Positions 17,722-24,753 of a stretch of 35,782 nt of DNA are shown here, one piece after another. The stretch comes from Comamonadaceae bacterium (GTDB lineage Bacteria > Pseudomonadota > Gammaproteobacteria > Burkholderiales > Burkholderiaceae_C): positions 1 to 35,782 of the forward strand of contig CANFMY010000007.1 in the NCBI GenBank assembly GCA_947448375.1, written 5' to 3'. The notes beneath the pieces are model-generated. The model had not been told where the DNA came from and ran no database searches. It was given only the letters and a program-made list of their open reading frames with translations. The translations under genes were made by a program, and so were the position numbers. How positions within the stretch are numbered: position 1 is the stretch's first letter; each line of letters starts with the position of its first letter.

Positions 17722-18651
17722 TCAGTCACGCGCGGGACGACGGCCCAGCATGGCCTTCAGGTCCTGCAAGGGCACTTCGGTCTGCGACGCCACCCGCGCC
17801 CGCGGGGTGGGTTTGAGCGCATGGCCGTAAATCACCTCGAAGGTCAATTGCAAACGCCCCTCCTGCGCGATCCGAAGCGGCGAGTCCGGCGCGGCCAGGT
17901 CGTGCCCCAGACGCTGCGCCCAGCCGCGGCTGCGACAGGCCGGATGACGCGAGGGACTCAGGTTGCGCCCCAGATCGCGCAGATCGGCCAGCAGGGCCTG
18001 GGCGTCGGGGTAGGTGAGGGTGATGCGTTCCATGTCCATGACCGGTTCGGCAAAACCGGCCAGCACCAGCAGATCGCCCCAGTCATGCATGTCGGTGAAG
18101 TTGTGCGACGGGGACGGCCAGCCCCTGTGGGCATACCAGGCACGCAACTCGCGCAAGGAATCGGGCCCCAGGCAGGAAAACATCACAAAGCCGTCCACCG
18201 CCAGCGCGTCATGCCACTGCCGCAGCAGCGACTCGGGATTCGGGTGCGCGTGCAGCAACATGTTGGACCACAGCATCCGGGCCTGCCCGGGCGGCGCCTG
18301 TGTCACGACCTGGGGGGCGGTTTTCCAGAACTGCCAGCGCGGTGGGGCCAGCGAGGCCAGGGTTGCTTGCTGTCGAGTCTCGGCGGGTTCGACTCGCAGC
18401 ACCCGGGCCTGCGGGTAGCGCTGCGACAACAGGGTGTGGGCCTCCCACCCTCCCAGAGACGGCGACCAGTCGATCCAGTCGGTCGGGGCCTGGCGCATCC
18501 ACTGCAAACGCGATTCCATGCGCCGGGCCACCTCGCCGTGCAGCCAGGCCTGGGCACCCCCTGCCCCCGGCACACGGCCCTCCAGCCAGCGAGTGGCGGC
18601 GGCGGCATCGATGGGGGGACGTGAGGAGGTTACATCGGGCGGGGATGACAT
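17722..18651 (-). CDS. SAM-dependent methyltransferase, BioC-like
   Basis: 309-residue protein resembling the BioC-like class I methyltransferases, sometimes labelled 'biotin synthesis protein' in related genomes. Features are the MESRLQWMRQAP segment, a decayed SAM-binding motif I around WSPSLGGWEAHTLL in place of a clear GxGxG, the LWSNMLLHAHPNPESLLRQWHDALAVDGFVMFSCLGPDSLRELR block equivalent to motif IV and post-IV, and HNFTDMHDWGDLLVLAGFAEPVMDMERITLTY. BioC methylates malonyl-ACP at the start of biotin synthesis, but the atypical motif I makes that role uncertain. ATG 18651 lies head-to-head with comF. The upstream in-frame extension overlaps comF and is rejected. Confidence 0.75.
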   Translation of the reverse strand: MSSPPDVTSSRPPIDAAAATRWLEGRVPGAGGAQAWLHGEVARRMESRLQWMRQAPTDWIDWSPSLGGWEAHTLLSQRYPQARVLRVEPAETRQQATLASLAPPRWQFWKTAPQVVTQAPPGQARMLWSNMLLHAHPNPESLLRQWHDALAVDGFVMFSCLGPDSLRELRAWYAHRGWPSPSHNFTDMHDWGDLLVLAGFAEPVMDMERITLTYPDAQALLADLRDLGRNLSPSRHPACRSRGWAQRLGHDLAAPDSPLRIAQEGRLQLTFEVIYGHALKPTPRARVASQTEVPLQDLKAMLGRRPARD

Positions 18652-18674
18652 GGCTGCGCCAGTATATTGGTCCA

Positions 18675-19547
18675 GTGAAACCTGGCCTGCACGCTCTCGC
18701 CTCATGCCTGCGCCGCGCCACCTCAGCAGGGGCGTCTTGGCGCTGGCCCAGCCGCTGCTGGGTGTGCGGGGCGTGGCCTGGCCCCGCGCTGTGCGAAGCC
18801 TGTGTGACAGCGTTTGCCCAGCCCCGGTCGCGTTGCCTGCGCTGTGCCCTGCCTCTATCCCTTCCCCTTCCCCTGGCCCCACCCCTGCCCTCACCCCAGC
18901 ACCTGACCCAGCATGAGACACCCTCACAACCCAACGCACCGGCGCCTTATGGGTCGAGGCTTTGCCGGTCCTGCCGCGTCACGCCGTCACCCCTTCTGTC
19001 CGCCTTGTCCAGTTGCCATGCGGCTGTGGACTACGACTACCCCTGGAACCGCTGCATCGCACGATTCAAATATGACCGTCAAACCGGGCTGGCGCGAACG
19101 CTGGGCACCTTGATGTGGCACGCACCGGGCATTGCCCCGGCGCTGGAGCAGGCGGACCTGGTGGTGCCCATGCCGCTCTCGAGCCAGCGTCTGAACACAC
19201 GCGGCTTCAACCAGGCCCACGAACTGGCCCGCGAACTCGAGCGACAGTGCGCCCTGAACCACACAGGCTCGAGCACCCACCGGCGCTACCAACCCCACCT
19301 GCTGCACCGTCTGCGCGACACCCAGGCCCAATCCAGCCTTGATGCGACCACTCGCCGCGCCAACCTGGCCCATGCCTGTCACGTGCTGCCCGTTGATCAT
19401 CGATGGGTGCAGGGCCGTCAGGTGGCGGTGATCGATGACATCTTGACCACGGGTGCCTCGTTGAATGAGGCGGCCCGTGCCCTGCTGCAAGCCGGTGCCC
19501 AGAGCGTGGTGGGCGTGGTGCTGGCCCGCACGCCTGAGGTAAGCTAG
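18675..19547 (+). CDS. comF: ComF family phosphoribosyltransferase-like protein
   Basis: About 290 residues. The N-terminal zinc-ribbon-like part has cysteine pairs CWVC, LCEAC, CLRC and CRSC; the C-terminal part is a type I phosphoribosyltransferase fold with VAVIDDILTTGAS and MPLSSQRLNTRGFNQAHELAREL. The family is needed for DNA uptake in naturally competent bacteria, but its biochemical function is unclear. Between CLRC and CRSC lies a Pro/Leu-rich insertion of about 38 residues encoded by a C-rich tract. The start is uncertain: GTG 18675 is used, while an in-frame ATG at 18645 would overlap the divergent methyltransferase start. Neither has a good ribosome binding site. Confidence 0.85.
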   Translation: MKPGLHALASCLRRATSAGASWRWPSRCWVCGAWPGPALCEACVTAFAQPRSRCLRCALPLSLPLPLAPPLPSPQHLTQHETPSQPNAPAPYGSRLCRSCRVTPSPLLSALSSCHAAVDYDYPWNRCIARFKYDRQTGLARTLGTLMWHAPGIAPALEQADLVVPMPLSSQRLNTRGFNQAHELARELERQCALNHTGSSTHRRYQPHLLHRLRDTQAQSSLDATTRRANLAHACHVLPVDHRWVQGRQVAVIDDILTTGASLNEAARALLQAGAQSVVGVVLARTPEVS

Positions 19548-19552
19548 CCCGC

Positions 19553-20026
19553 ATGTTTCACATCGTTCTGGTCCATCCCGAGATTCCGCCCAACACGGGC
19601 AATGTCATCCGGCTGGCTGCCAACACAGGCTGCACCCTGCACCTCATCGAACCCCTGGGCTTTTCCATGGAAGACCGACAGATGCGGCGTGCCGGGCTGG
19701 ACTACCACGAGTACGCCGAGGTGCGACGCCACCCGAGCTGGGCGGCCTTTGTGGAGCAAGAAAGCCCCGACCCCGCACGCTGCTTTGCGCTCACCACACG
19801 CGGGCAGCGCCCGGTGCATGAGGTGGCGTTTCAGCCTGGCGACTGGCTGGTGTTTGGCAGCGAAACCCAGGGCCTGCCTGCCGCGTTGCGCGAGCAGTTT
19901 GCCCCGGCGCAACAACTGCGTCTACCCATGCGGGCCGGGCAGCGCAGCCTGAATTTGTCGAACGCCGTGGCGGTTGTTGCGTTCGAGGCCTGGCGGCAAC
20001 AGGGCTTTACCGGCGCGGGCACCTGA
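19553..20026 (+). CDS. trmL: tRNA (cytidine(34)-2'-O)-methyltransferase TrmL
   Basis: 157-residue SPOUT-class methyltransferase, the size of Escherichia coli TrmL, which 2'-O-methylates the wobble nucleotide of certain leucine tRNAs. It begins with the family signature VLVHPEIPPNTGNVIRLAANTG (5-26), keeps GSETQGLP (102-109) and the C-terminal knot LNLSNAVAVVAFEAW (133-147). It starts 5 bases after comF and is probably co-transcribed with it. Its stop codon lies in the left arm of a hairpin shared with the convergent MaoC gene. Confidence 0.94.
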   Translation: MFHIVLVHPEIPPNTGNVIRLAANTGCTLHLIEPLGFSMEDRQMRRAGLDYHEYAEVRRHPSWAAFVEQESPDPARCFALTTRGQRPVHEVAFQPGDWLVFGSETQGLPAALREQFAPAQQLRLPMRAGQRSLNLSNAVAVVAFEAWRQQGFTGAGT

Positions 20027-20053
20027 GTGTCAGCACCTGGCCTGACACTCAGG
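20022..20053. terminator. Bidirectional hairpin shared by trmL and the MaoC gene
   Basis: A perfect 12-bp stem CCTGAGTGTCAG/CTGACACTCAGG with an 8-base loop spans the whole 22-base gap between two convergent genes. The trmL TGA (20024-20026) is in the left arm and the MaoC-gene TGA (20051-20049) is in the right arm, at mirror positions. There is no T-run on either side, so it may act by slowing polymerase or protecting 3' ends instead of classical termination. Confidence 0.6.
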
Positions 20054-20504
20054 CAAAGCGGCGGGCAATCGACTCAGCCACGCACACCGGCTTGTCGCTG
20101 CCTTCACGCTCCACCTGCACCTGCCAGGTTTGCTGGAACCCTTGAGGCTCGACCGGGTCGCACGCCAGCAGGGTGATGCGGGCCCGCAAGCGACTGTTCA
20201 CCGGCACGGGCGCCATGAAGCGCACTTTGTTGAGTCCGTAATTGATGCTCATGCGCACGTTGTCGATGCGCATGGCCGACTCGAAAAACGTGGGCACCAG
20301 GGACAAGGTGAGGTAACCGTGGGCAATGGTCGTGCCAAACGGGCCCTCGGCTGCACGCTGGGGGTCCACATGGATCCACTGGTGGTCGCCCGTGGCCCGG
20401 GCAAACAGATCGATCTGTTCCTGGGTGATGGTGGTCCACTCGCTGACCGCCACTTCTTGCCCCACACACGAGGCCACGTCCTGCAAAGATGCGAACACTT
20501 TCAT
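20049..20504 (-). CDS. MaoC family (R)-specific enoyl-CoA hydratase-like protein
   Basis: 151-residue single hot-dog domain. The hydratase motif is clear: FARATGDHQWIHVDP with catalytic Asp40 and His45, followed by FGTTIAHGYLTLSLVP. Such proteins hydrate (R)-specific enoyl-CoA esters in fatty acid, polyhydroxyalkanoate or degradative pathways. It is the last gene of a minus-strand set (NTF2-like, Bug, nitroreductase, MaoC) with 38 bases to the nitroreductase gene. GGAG lies 9 bases before the ATG. Its exact substrate cannot be read. Confidence 0.9.
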   Translation of the reverse strand: MKVFASLQDVASCVGQEVAVSEWTTITQEQIDLFARATGDHQWIHVDPQRAAEGPFGTTIAHGYLTLSLVPTFFESAMRIDNVRMSINYGLNKVRFMAPVPVNSRLRARITLLACDPVEPQGFQQTWQVQVEREGSDKPVCVAESIARRFA

Positions 20505-20542
20505 GTCATGTCACTCCGGTTTCAGGCACGGCACACCGCGCT

Positions 20543-21130
20543 TCACAGCACGGTACAGGCTTGCTCAAAGCTCAGCCGCGGGTTGCGCGGGAACAGCTTA
20601 CTGTGGTCTCCATAGCCCAGGTTGAGCACGAAGTTCACCGAACAGCGACCGTCGGGGAAGAACTCGGCATTGACCTGGGCGGCATCGAAACCGCTCATGG
20701 GTCCGCAGTCGAGGCCGAGCGCGCGCGCGGCCATCATGAAATACGCGCCACTCAAGGTGCTGTTGCGCGTGGCCGTGGCAGACGCCAATGCTGCGTTGCC
20801 TTCAAACAAGGCCTGGGCACCGGGGAAATTGGGGAACAGCAGCGGCATGTGTTCGAAGAACTGGTGGTCAGTGGCCACGATGACCACCACCGGCGCCGAT
20901 CGGGTCTTGTCGACGTTGCCAGGGCTCATGGCGGCCACGAGACGTTCCTTGGCCTCCTGGGTGTGCAGGACCACGTAGCGGGCCGGCTGGGCGTTCATCG
21001 AGGTCGCGCCCATCTTGGCGATGTCATACACCTGCTGCACCAGCGACAGGGGCACCGGTTGGTCGGTGAAGCCGTTGGCGGTGCGCGCGTTCAGAAACAG
21101 TTGCTCGAGAGCAGCTTGGGCGATGGTCAT
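20543..21130 (-). CDS. Nitroreductase-family reductase, RutE/malonic semialdehyde reductase-like
   Basis: 195-residue FMN-dependent protein of the nitroreductase fold. Features matching the RutE-type malonic semialdehyde reductases are the N-terminal LFLNARTANGFTDQPV, the MGATSMNAQPARYVV block, and RALGLDCGPMSGFD with NAEFFPDGR. RutE reduces malonic semialdehyde to 3-hydroxypropionate in pyrimidine degradation, but no rut gene is nearby, so here it may act on another aldehyde or enone of the local catabolic cluster. AAGGA sits 6 bases before the ATG. It lies 25 bases after the Bug gene. Confidence 0.85.
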   Translation of the reverse strand: MTIAQAALEQLFLNARTANGFTDQPVPLSLVQQVYDIAKMGATSMNAQPARYVVLHTQEAKERLVAAMSPGNVDKTRSAPVVVIVATDHQFFEHMPLLFPNFPGAQALFEGNAALASATATRNSTLSGAYFMMAARALGLDCGPMSGFDAAQVNAEFFPDGRCSVNFVLNLGYGDHSKLFPRNPRLSFEQACTVL

Positions 21131-21155
21131 GAAAGATCCTTGAAAAATAAACGTC

Positions 21156-22205
21156 TTACTCGGGTTGCAATCCTGCTGCGCGCATCAGCGGCACCCAGCG
21201 CTCCAGGTCGCGACGCAACAAGGCCCGGGCGTCTTCGCCCATGACGGCCATGGGCCGACCGCCGGCTTTCTCGAAACGCTCCATCACGTCCGGCGACTGG
21301 GCCACGCGAGCAAACTCGGCACGCCAGCGCGCCAACTCGGGTGCCGGTGTGCGCGCCGGCGCAAAGAAACCGAACCACGACTCCAACTCCAGCGCCGCAG
21401 CACCGGTTTCGCGCAAGGTCGGCACCGTCGGGTGCATCGGCAAACGGGTTGAGCCCGACACGGCCAGCGCCCGGAGACTGCCCGACTCCACATGCACGCG
21501 AGCCGTGGAGGACAAATCGAAGAACACATCCACCCGGCCCCCCAGCACATCGGCATACGCGGGCTGTGCACCACGGTACGGCACATGGGTGATCTGCACA
21601 CCAGCCAGATGCCACAAGGCCGCGGCCAGCACATGCTGACCCGAACCATTGCCGGCAGACGCGTAGCTCAGTCGGCCCGGATGCGCCTTGGCGTAGGCCA
21701 CCAGTTCACCCAACGTGGCAAACGGCAAGTCCTTGCGTGCCAGCAAGGTGTAGCTGTAGGACACCGCCAGGCCAATGGGGTCAAAGTCCTTGAGCGGGTC
21801 ATAGCTCAGGTTTTTGAACAGTCCCACGTTGAGCACCAGGTTGGACACCGAACCCGTGAGCACCGTGTAACCATCCGCCGGGGCTTTGGCCGCAATGTCG
21901 GTGCCCACCAGGGTTCCGGAGCCCGTGCGGTTTTCCACCACCACGCCGCTCTTGAAACTCTGACCCAGCTTGTCGGCCAGCGTGCGGGCCACAAAGTCAA
22001 AACCGCCGCCGGGCGGTTGCGGCGCGATCACGCGAATGGGGCGATTGGGAAACGCATCCTGTGCCCAGACGGGCGCGGCCACCAGGGCACCGGCCAGCGA
22101 GCCCGTCATGCCCCCCGCCAGCGAGCCGGCGAACCCGCCCAGCACCTGACGGCGATGAACTCGACCGGAGGCATCCACCTGGGCGGAAGTCGTCAATGTC
22201 TTCAT
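21156..22205 (-). CDS. Bug-family substrate-binding protein
   Basis: 349-residue periplasmic binding protein of the TctC/Bug family. The long N-terminus carries an RR pair (VHRRQVLGGFAGSLAGG) and an AQA cleavage site, so Tat export is possible. The mature protein begins with the family pattern FPNRPIRVIAPQPPGGGFD and includes VVVENRTGSG, LSYDPLKDFDPI and THVPYRGAQPA. No TctAB genes accompany it. It starts 3 bases after the NTF2-like gene and is followed by the reductase gene, so it probably binds the substrate, or a relative of it, processed by this cluster. Confidence 0.9.
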   Translation of the reverse strand: MKTLTTSAQVDASGRVHRRQVLGGFAGSLAGGMTGSLAGALVAAPVWAQDAFPNRPIRVIAPQPPGGGFDFVARTLADKLGQSFKSGVVVENRTGSGTLVGTDIAAKAPADGYTVLTGSVSNLVLNVGLFKNLSYDPLKDFDPIGLAVSYSYTLLARKDLPFATLGELVAYAKAHPGRLSYASAGNGSGQHVLAAALWHLAGVQITHVPYRGAQPAYADVLGGRVDVFFDLSSTARVHVESGSLRALAVSGSTRLPMHPTVPTLRETGAAALELESWFGFFAPARTPAPELARWRAEFARVAQSPDVMERFEKAGGRPMAVMGEDARALLRRDLERWVPLMRAAGLQPE

Positions 22206-22208
22206 GGC

Positions 22209-22814
22209 TCAGCGCTCCAGCGGTTTGCCGGCCAACCAGTTGGCACCCCGGCGGTACAAGTCCTGCACAACCTCGCCCTTAAGCATGGGCATGTCCATCT
22301 TGACCTGGTAGCCAATGCGCGTCTGGATGTAGGCCAGGTGGCGATACCCTTCGGGAAAACCGGCCAGGGCTGCCGCATCCAGGTGCAAACGGGCTGCGGG
22401 ATCCACCGGGTCGATGCGATCCTTTTCGTAGATGGGCTGACGGTGCACCAGGCCCCAGCGGCCCTTGCGCTCCTCGAAGAAATCGTAAAAGCGGCCCGTG
22501 CACACCACGTCGCACAGCACGTCCTCGACCATGCCGCGCTGGGAAATCGTCATCTTGGTTTGCGCGATAGCCCGCGTGCCCTGCACATCGATGGAGGATC
22601 CCCCCAGAAAGTGCAGGATGCTCACGCCCTTGTTCCAGCCTTCGATGGTGACGCGGATGAACTCTTCAAATGGCCCCTGGAACCAGGTGGCCATCATCAC
22701 ACCGTCGTCGTGCCACACGGTCTTGAAGCGCTCCCAGTCGCCGGCGTCTCGCCAGACGGCCCAGTTGTCCACCAGTTGTCGAATGCGCAGTTGTTGTTCG
22801 AGTTGAGAGTCCAT
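22209..22814 (-). CDS. NTF2-like/SnoaL-type fold protein
   Basis: 201-residue protein whose first half shows the alpha+beta barrel pattern of the nuclear transport factor 2 superfamily (LRIRQLVDNWAVWRDAGDWERFKTVWHDDGVMMATW), including Trp-rich and Asp/His residues typical of SnoaL-like cyclases, ring-hydroxylating dioxygenase beta subunits and dehydratases. Catalytic function cannot be fixed. It is the first gene of a four-gene minus unit and diverges from a flavin monooxygenase, which suggests a role in breakdown of an aromatic or cyclic compound. ATG 22814 is used; longer in-frame extension crosses the divergent promoter region. Confidence 0.78.
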   Translation of the reverse strand: MDSQLEQQLRIRQLVDNWAVWRDAGDWERFKTVWHDDGVMMATWFQGPFEEFIRVTIEGWNKGVSILHFLGGSSIDVQGTRAIAQTKMTISQRGMVEDVLCDVVCTGRFYDFFEERKGRWGLVHRQPIYEKDRIDPVDPAARLHLDAAALAGFPEGYRHLAYIQTRIGYQVKMDMPMLKGEVVQDLYRRGANWLAGKPLER

Positions 22815-23016
22815 GATGTCCAATCGGTGACGCGGCCAGCCGCGAGTTGTCAGAATTTGATCGACCATACCGCAAAAAATTGCCCAGACGTGGCACCATG
22901 GCGGCAATGCCGGTTGCGGTGTCAACCGGGTCGAGTCCTGGCGGCATTGTCGTCAACCTGAACAACCTTCGCTCTTTCTCGTTTATTTCGCTCGTTTTTT
23001 CTCTTGTTGTTTCGAC
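22815..23016. promoter_or_regulatory. Divergent control region with palindrome CCGGTTG-N6-CAACCGG
   Basis: This 202-base region is flanked by divergent catabolic genes. A perfect inverted repeat, CCGGTTG (22910-22916) and CAACCGG (22923-22929), is of the size bound by dimeric MarR-, TetR- or IclR-type regulators, though no regulator gene is in the window. The last 45 bases before the monooxygenase ATG are almost purely T and C on plus, with no Shine-Dalgarno. No promoter hexamers can be called with confidence. Confidence 0.45.
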
Positions 23017-24693
23017 ATGATCGATATCCCCGTCCTCATCGTGGGTGGTGGCCCCAGCGGCCTCATGCTGGCCAACGAACTGGGTGCCCGCCAGACCCCC
23101 TGCCTGCTGGTGGATGCCAAACCGTCCACCGCCTTCAACCCCCAGGCCAATGCCACCCAGGCGCGCACGATGGAGCATTACCGTCGCCACGGCTTCGCCC
23201 AAGAGATCCGCGCGCTGGGCCTGCCCTCGGACCACCCCACCGACATCGCGTACTTCACCCGTCTGAGCCAGTACGAGCTGGCGCGCCTGTCGCTGCCCAC
23301 CGCAGCCCAGGCCGTGAGCAACATCCGCAACATGAGCGGCTCCTGGAGCGCCGCCGAGTTGCCCCACCGCATCTCCCAAAAATATGTCGAGCCGGTGATG
23401 CGCCGCCACGCAGCCCAGTGGCCAGGGGTGGACATCCGATTTGGCTGGACACTGAAACGCTTTGAAGACCAGGGCACCCACGTGGAGGCCTGGATACATC
23501 CCACCGACGGTTCGCAACCCGAGGTGCAGGTGCGGGCGCGTCACCTGGTGGGCGCCGATGGTCCGCGCAGTGCCGTGCGCCACCAGTTGGGCATTGGCTA
23601 CGAGGGTGCCACGGGCATGAAGCGAGGCTACATGGGCGGGCAGATGTTTGCCGTGTACTTCCGCTCACCCGAGGTGTATGCGCGCATCCCGCACAGCCGA
23701 GCCTGGATGTACGTGGCGGTCAATGCCGAGCGGCGCGCCTTGCTGGCCTCGGTGGACGGGGTGAGCGAGTTCGCTTTTCATGCGGCCATCCATGAGGGAG
23801 AGCCCGCCGATGACTGGACCGCCGAGGATGCACGTCGCATCGTGCACCAGGTGATGGGCTGCGAGATCGCGATGGAGGTGCTGTCGGTTCAAACCTGGAC
23901 GGCGGGTCATGCCCTGGTGGCACAGGCCCTGGCTCGCGGTCGGGTGTCCCTGATCGGCGACGCCGCGCACCTGTTCACCCCCACTGGCGGTCTGGGCTAC
24001 AACACCGGCGTGGAAGATGCGGTCAATCTCGGGTGGAAGCTGGCGGCGGTGCATCACGGCCAGGCGCCCGAGGCGCTGCTTGGCACCTACGCGACCGAGC
24101 GAAAACCCATCGCCCAACGCAACACGGGCTACTCGCGGCAATTTGCCGATTCGGTGGGCCTGTACCCGGCCACCGAGGTGCTGGAAGAAGACGGCCCGGC
24201 TGGTGAGGCTGAGCGCGCCAAGGCCAGCGCGCATCTCAACGCGCATGTCCGGTTGGAGTTCAACATTCCCGGTGTGACCTTTGGCGGCCGCTACGATGGC
24301 TCACCCCTGGTGGTGAGCGATGGCACCCCGCCACCGCCGGATCATCCGAATGTGTATCAACCCACCGCCACGCCCGGGGGGCGTCCGCCGCATGCCTGGC
24401 TGGCGGATGGGGCGTCGCTGTTTGATCGGCTCGGGATGGGCTGGAGCTTGCTGGTGCTGTCACCGCCCCAGGGCCCCACCGAGCCGGTAGACCGCAGTGT
24501 GATGGCACTGCAGGCAGCGGCCATGGCGCGAGGGGTGGAGCTGAAGGTGGTGCGGTTCGACGAGCCGGGTTTGCTGGCGCTGTATGAGGCGCCGCTGACG
24601 CTGATCCGACCCGACCACATCGTGGCCTGGCGGGGACAGCAAGTGCACAACGCCACCCACGTGATCGATCAGGTCCTGGGTTGGCAGCTGTGA
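23017..24693 (+). CDS. FAD-dependent monooxygenase of the phenol hydroxylase-like class
   Basis: 558-residue group A flavoprotein hydroxylase. It has the FAD-binding GGGPSG (10-15), the DG motif GADGPRSA (179-186) and the second FAD motif GDAAH (314-318) followed by FTPTGGLGYNTGVEDAVNLGWKLA. The C-terminal 150 residues fit the thioredoxin-like domain of the MhpA/PcpB/phenol hydroxylase group. Such enzymes add one oxygen atom to an aromatic ring using NAD(P)H. It is transcribed alone on plus, divergent from the NTF2-Bug-reductase-MaoC unit. There is no ribosome binding site before the ATG, but the MIDIPVLIVGGGPSG start is right for the fold. Confidence 0.92.
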   Translation: MIDIPVLIVGGGPSGLMLANELGARQTPCLLVDAKPSTAFNPQANATQARTMEHYRRHGFAQEIRALGLPSDHPTDIAYFTRLSQYELARLSLPTAAQAVSNIRNMSGSWSAAELPHRISQKYVEPVMRRHAAQWPGVDIRFGWTLKRFEDQGTHVEAWIHPTDGSQPEVQVRARHLVGADGPRSAVRHQLGIGYEGATGMKRGYMGGQMFAVYFRSPEVYARIPHSRAWMYVAVNAERRALLASVDGVSEFAFHAAIHEGEPADDWTAEDARRIVHQVMGCEIAMEVLSVQTWTAGHALVAQALARGRVSLIGDAAHLFTPTGGLGYNTGVEDAVNLGWKLAAVHHGQAPEALLGTYATERKPIAQRNTGYSRQFADSVGLYPATEVLEEDGPAGEAERAKASAHLNAHVRLEFNIPGVTFGGRYDGSPLVVSDGTPPPPDHPNVYQPTATPGGRPPHAWLADGASLFDRLGMGWSLLVLSPPQGPTEPVDRSVMALQAAAMARGVELKVVRFDEPGLLALYEAPLTLIRPDHIVAWRGQQVHNATHVIDQVLGWQL

Positions 24694-24712
24694 GCGATCA
24701 GGTCTCGGTCTG

Positions 24713-24728
24713 GCGGCACTGATGCCGC
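24713..24728. terminator. Small hairpin between the monooxygenase and livGF-like genes
   Basis: GCGGCA/TGCCGC with a CTGA loop lies in the 60-base gap between convergent genes. It is short and not followed by a T-run on either strand, so termination is only possible. Confidence 0.3.
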
Positions 24729-24753
24729 GCTCGACAAGACGAAACCCCGCCGC

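Noticed and set aside
18661-18670. TATATT near the comF start as a strong promoter
   Set aside because: It lies within the possible comF coding start and has no -35 at the proper distance; kept only as a reason the comF start is uncertain.
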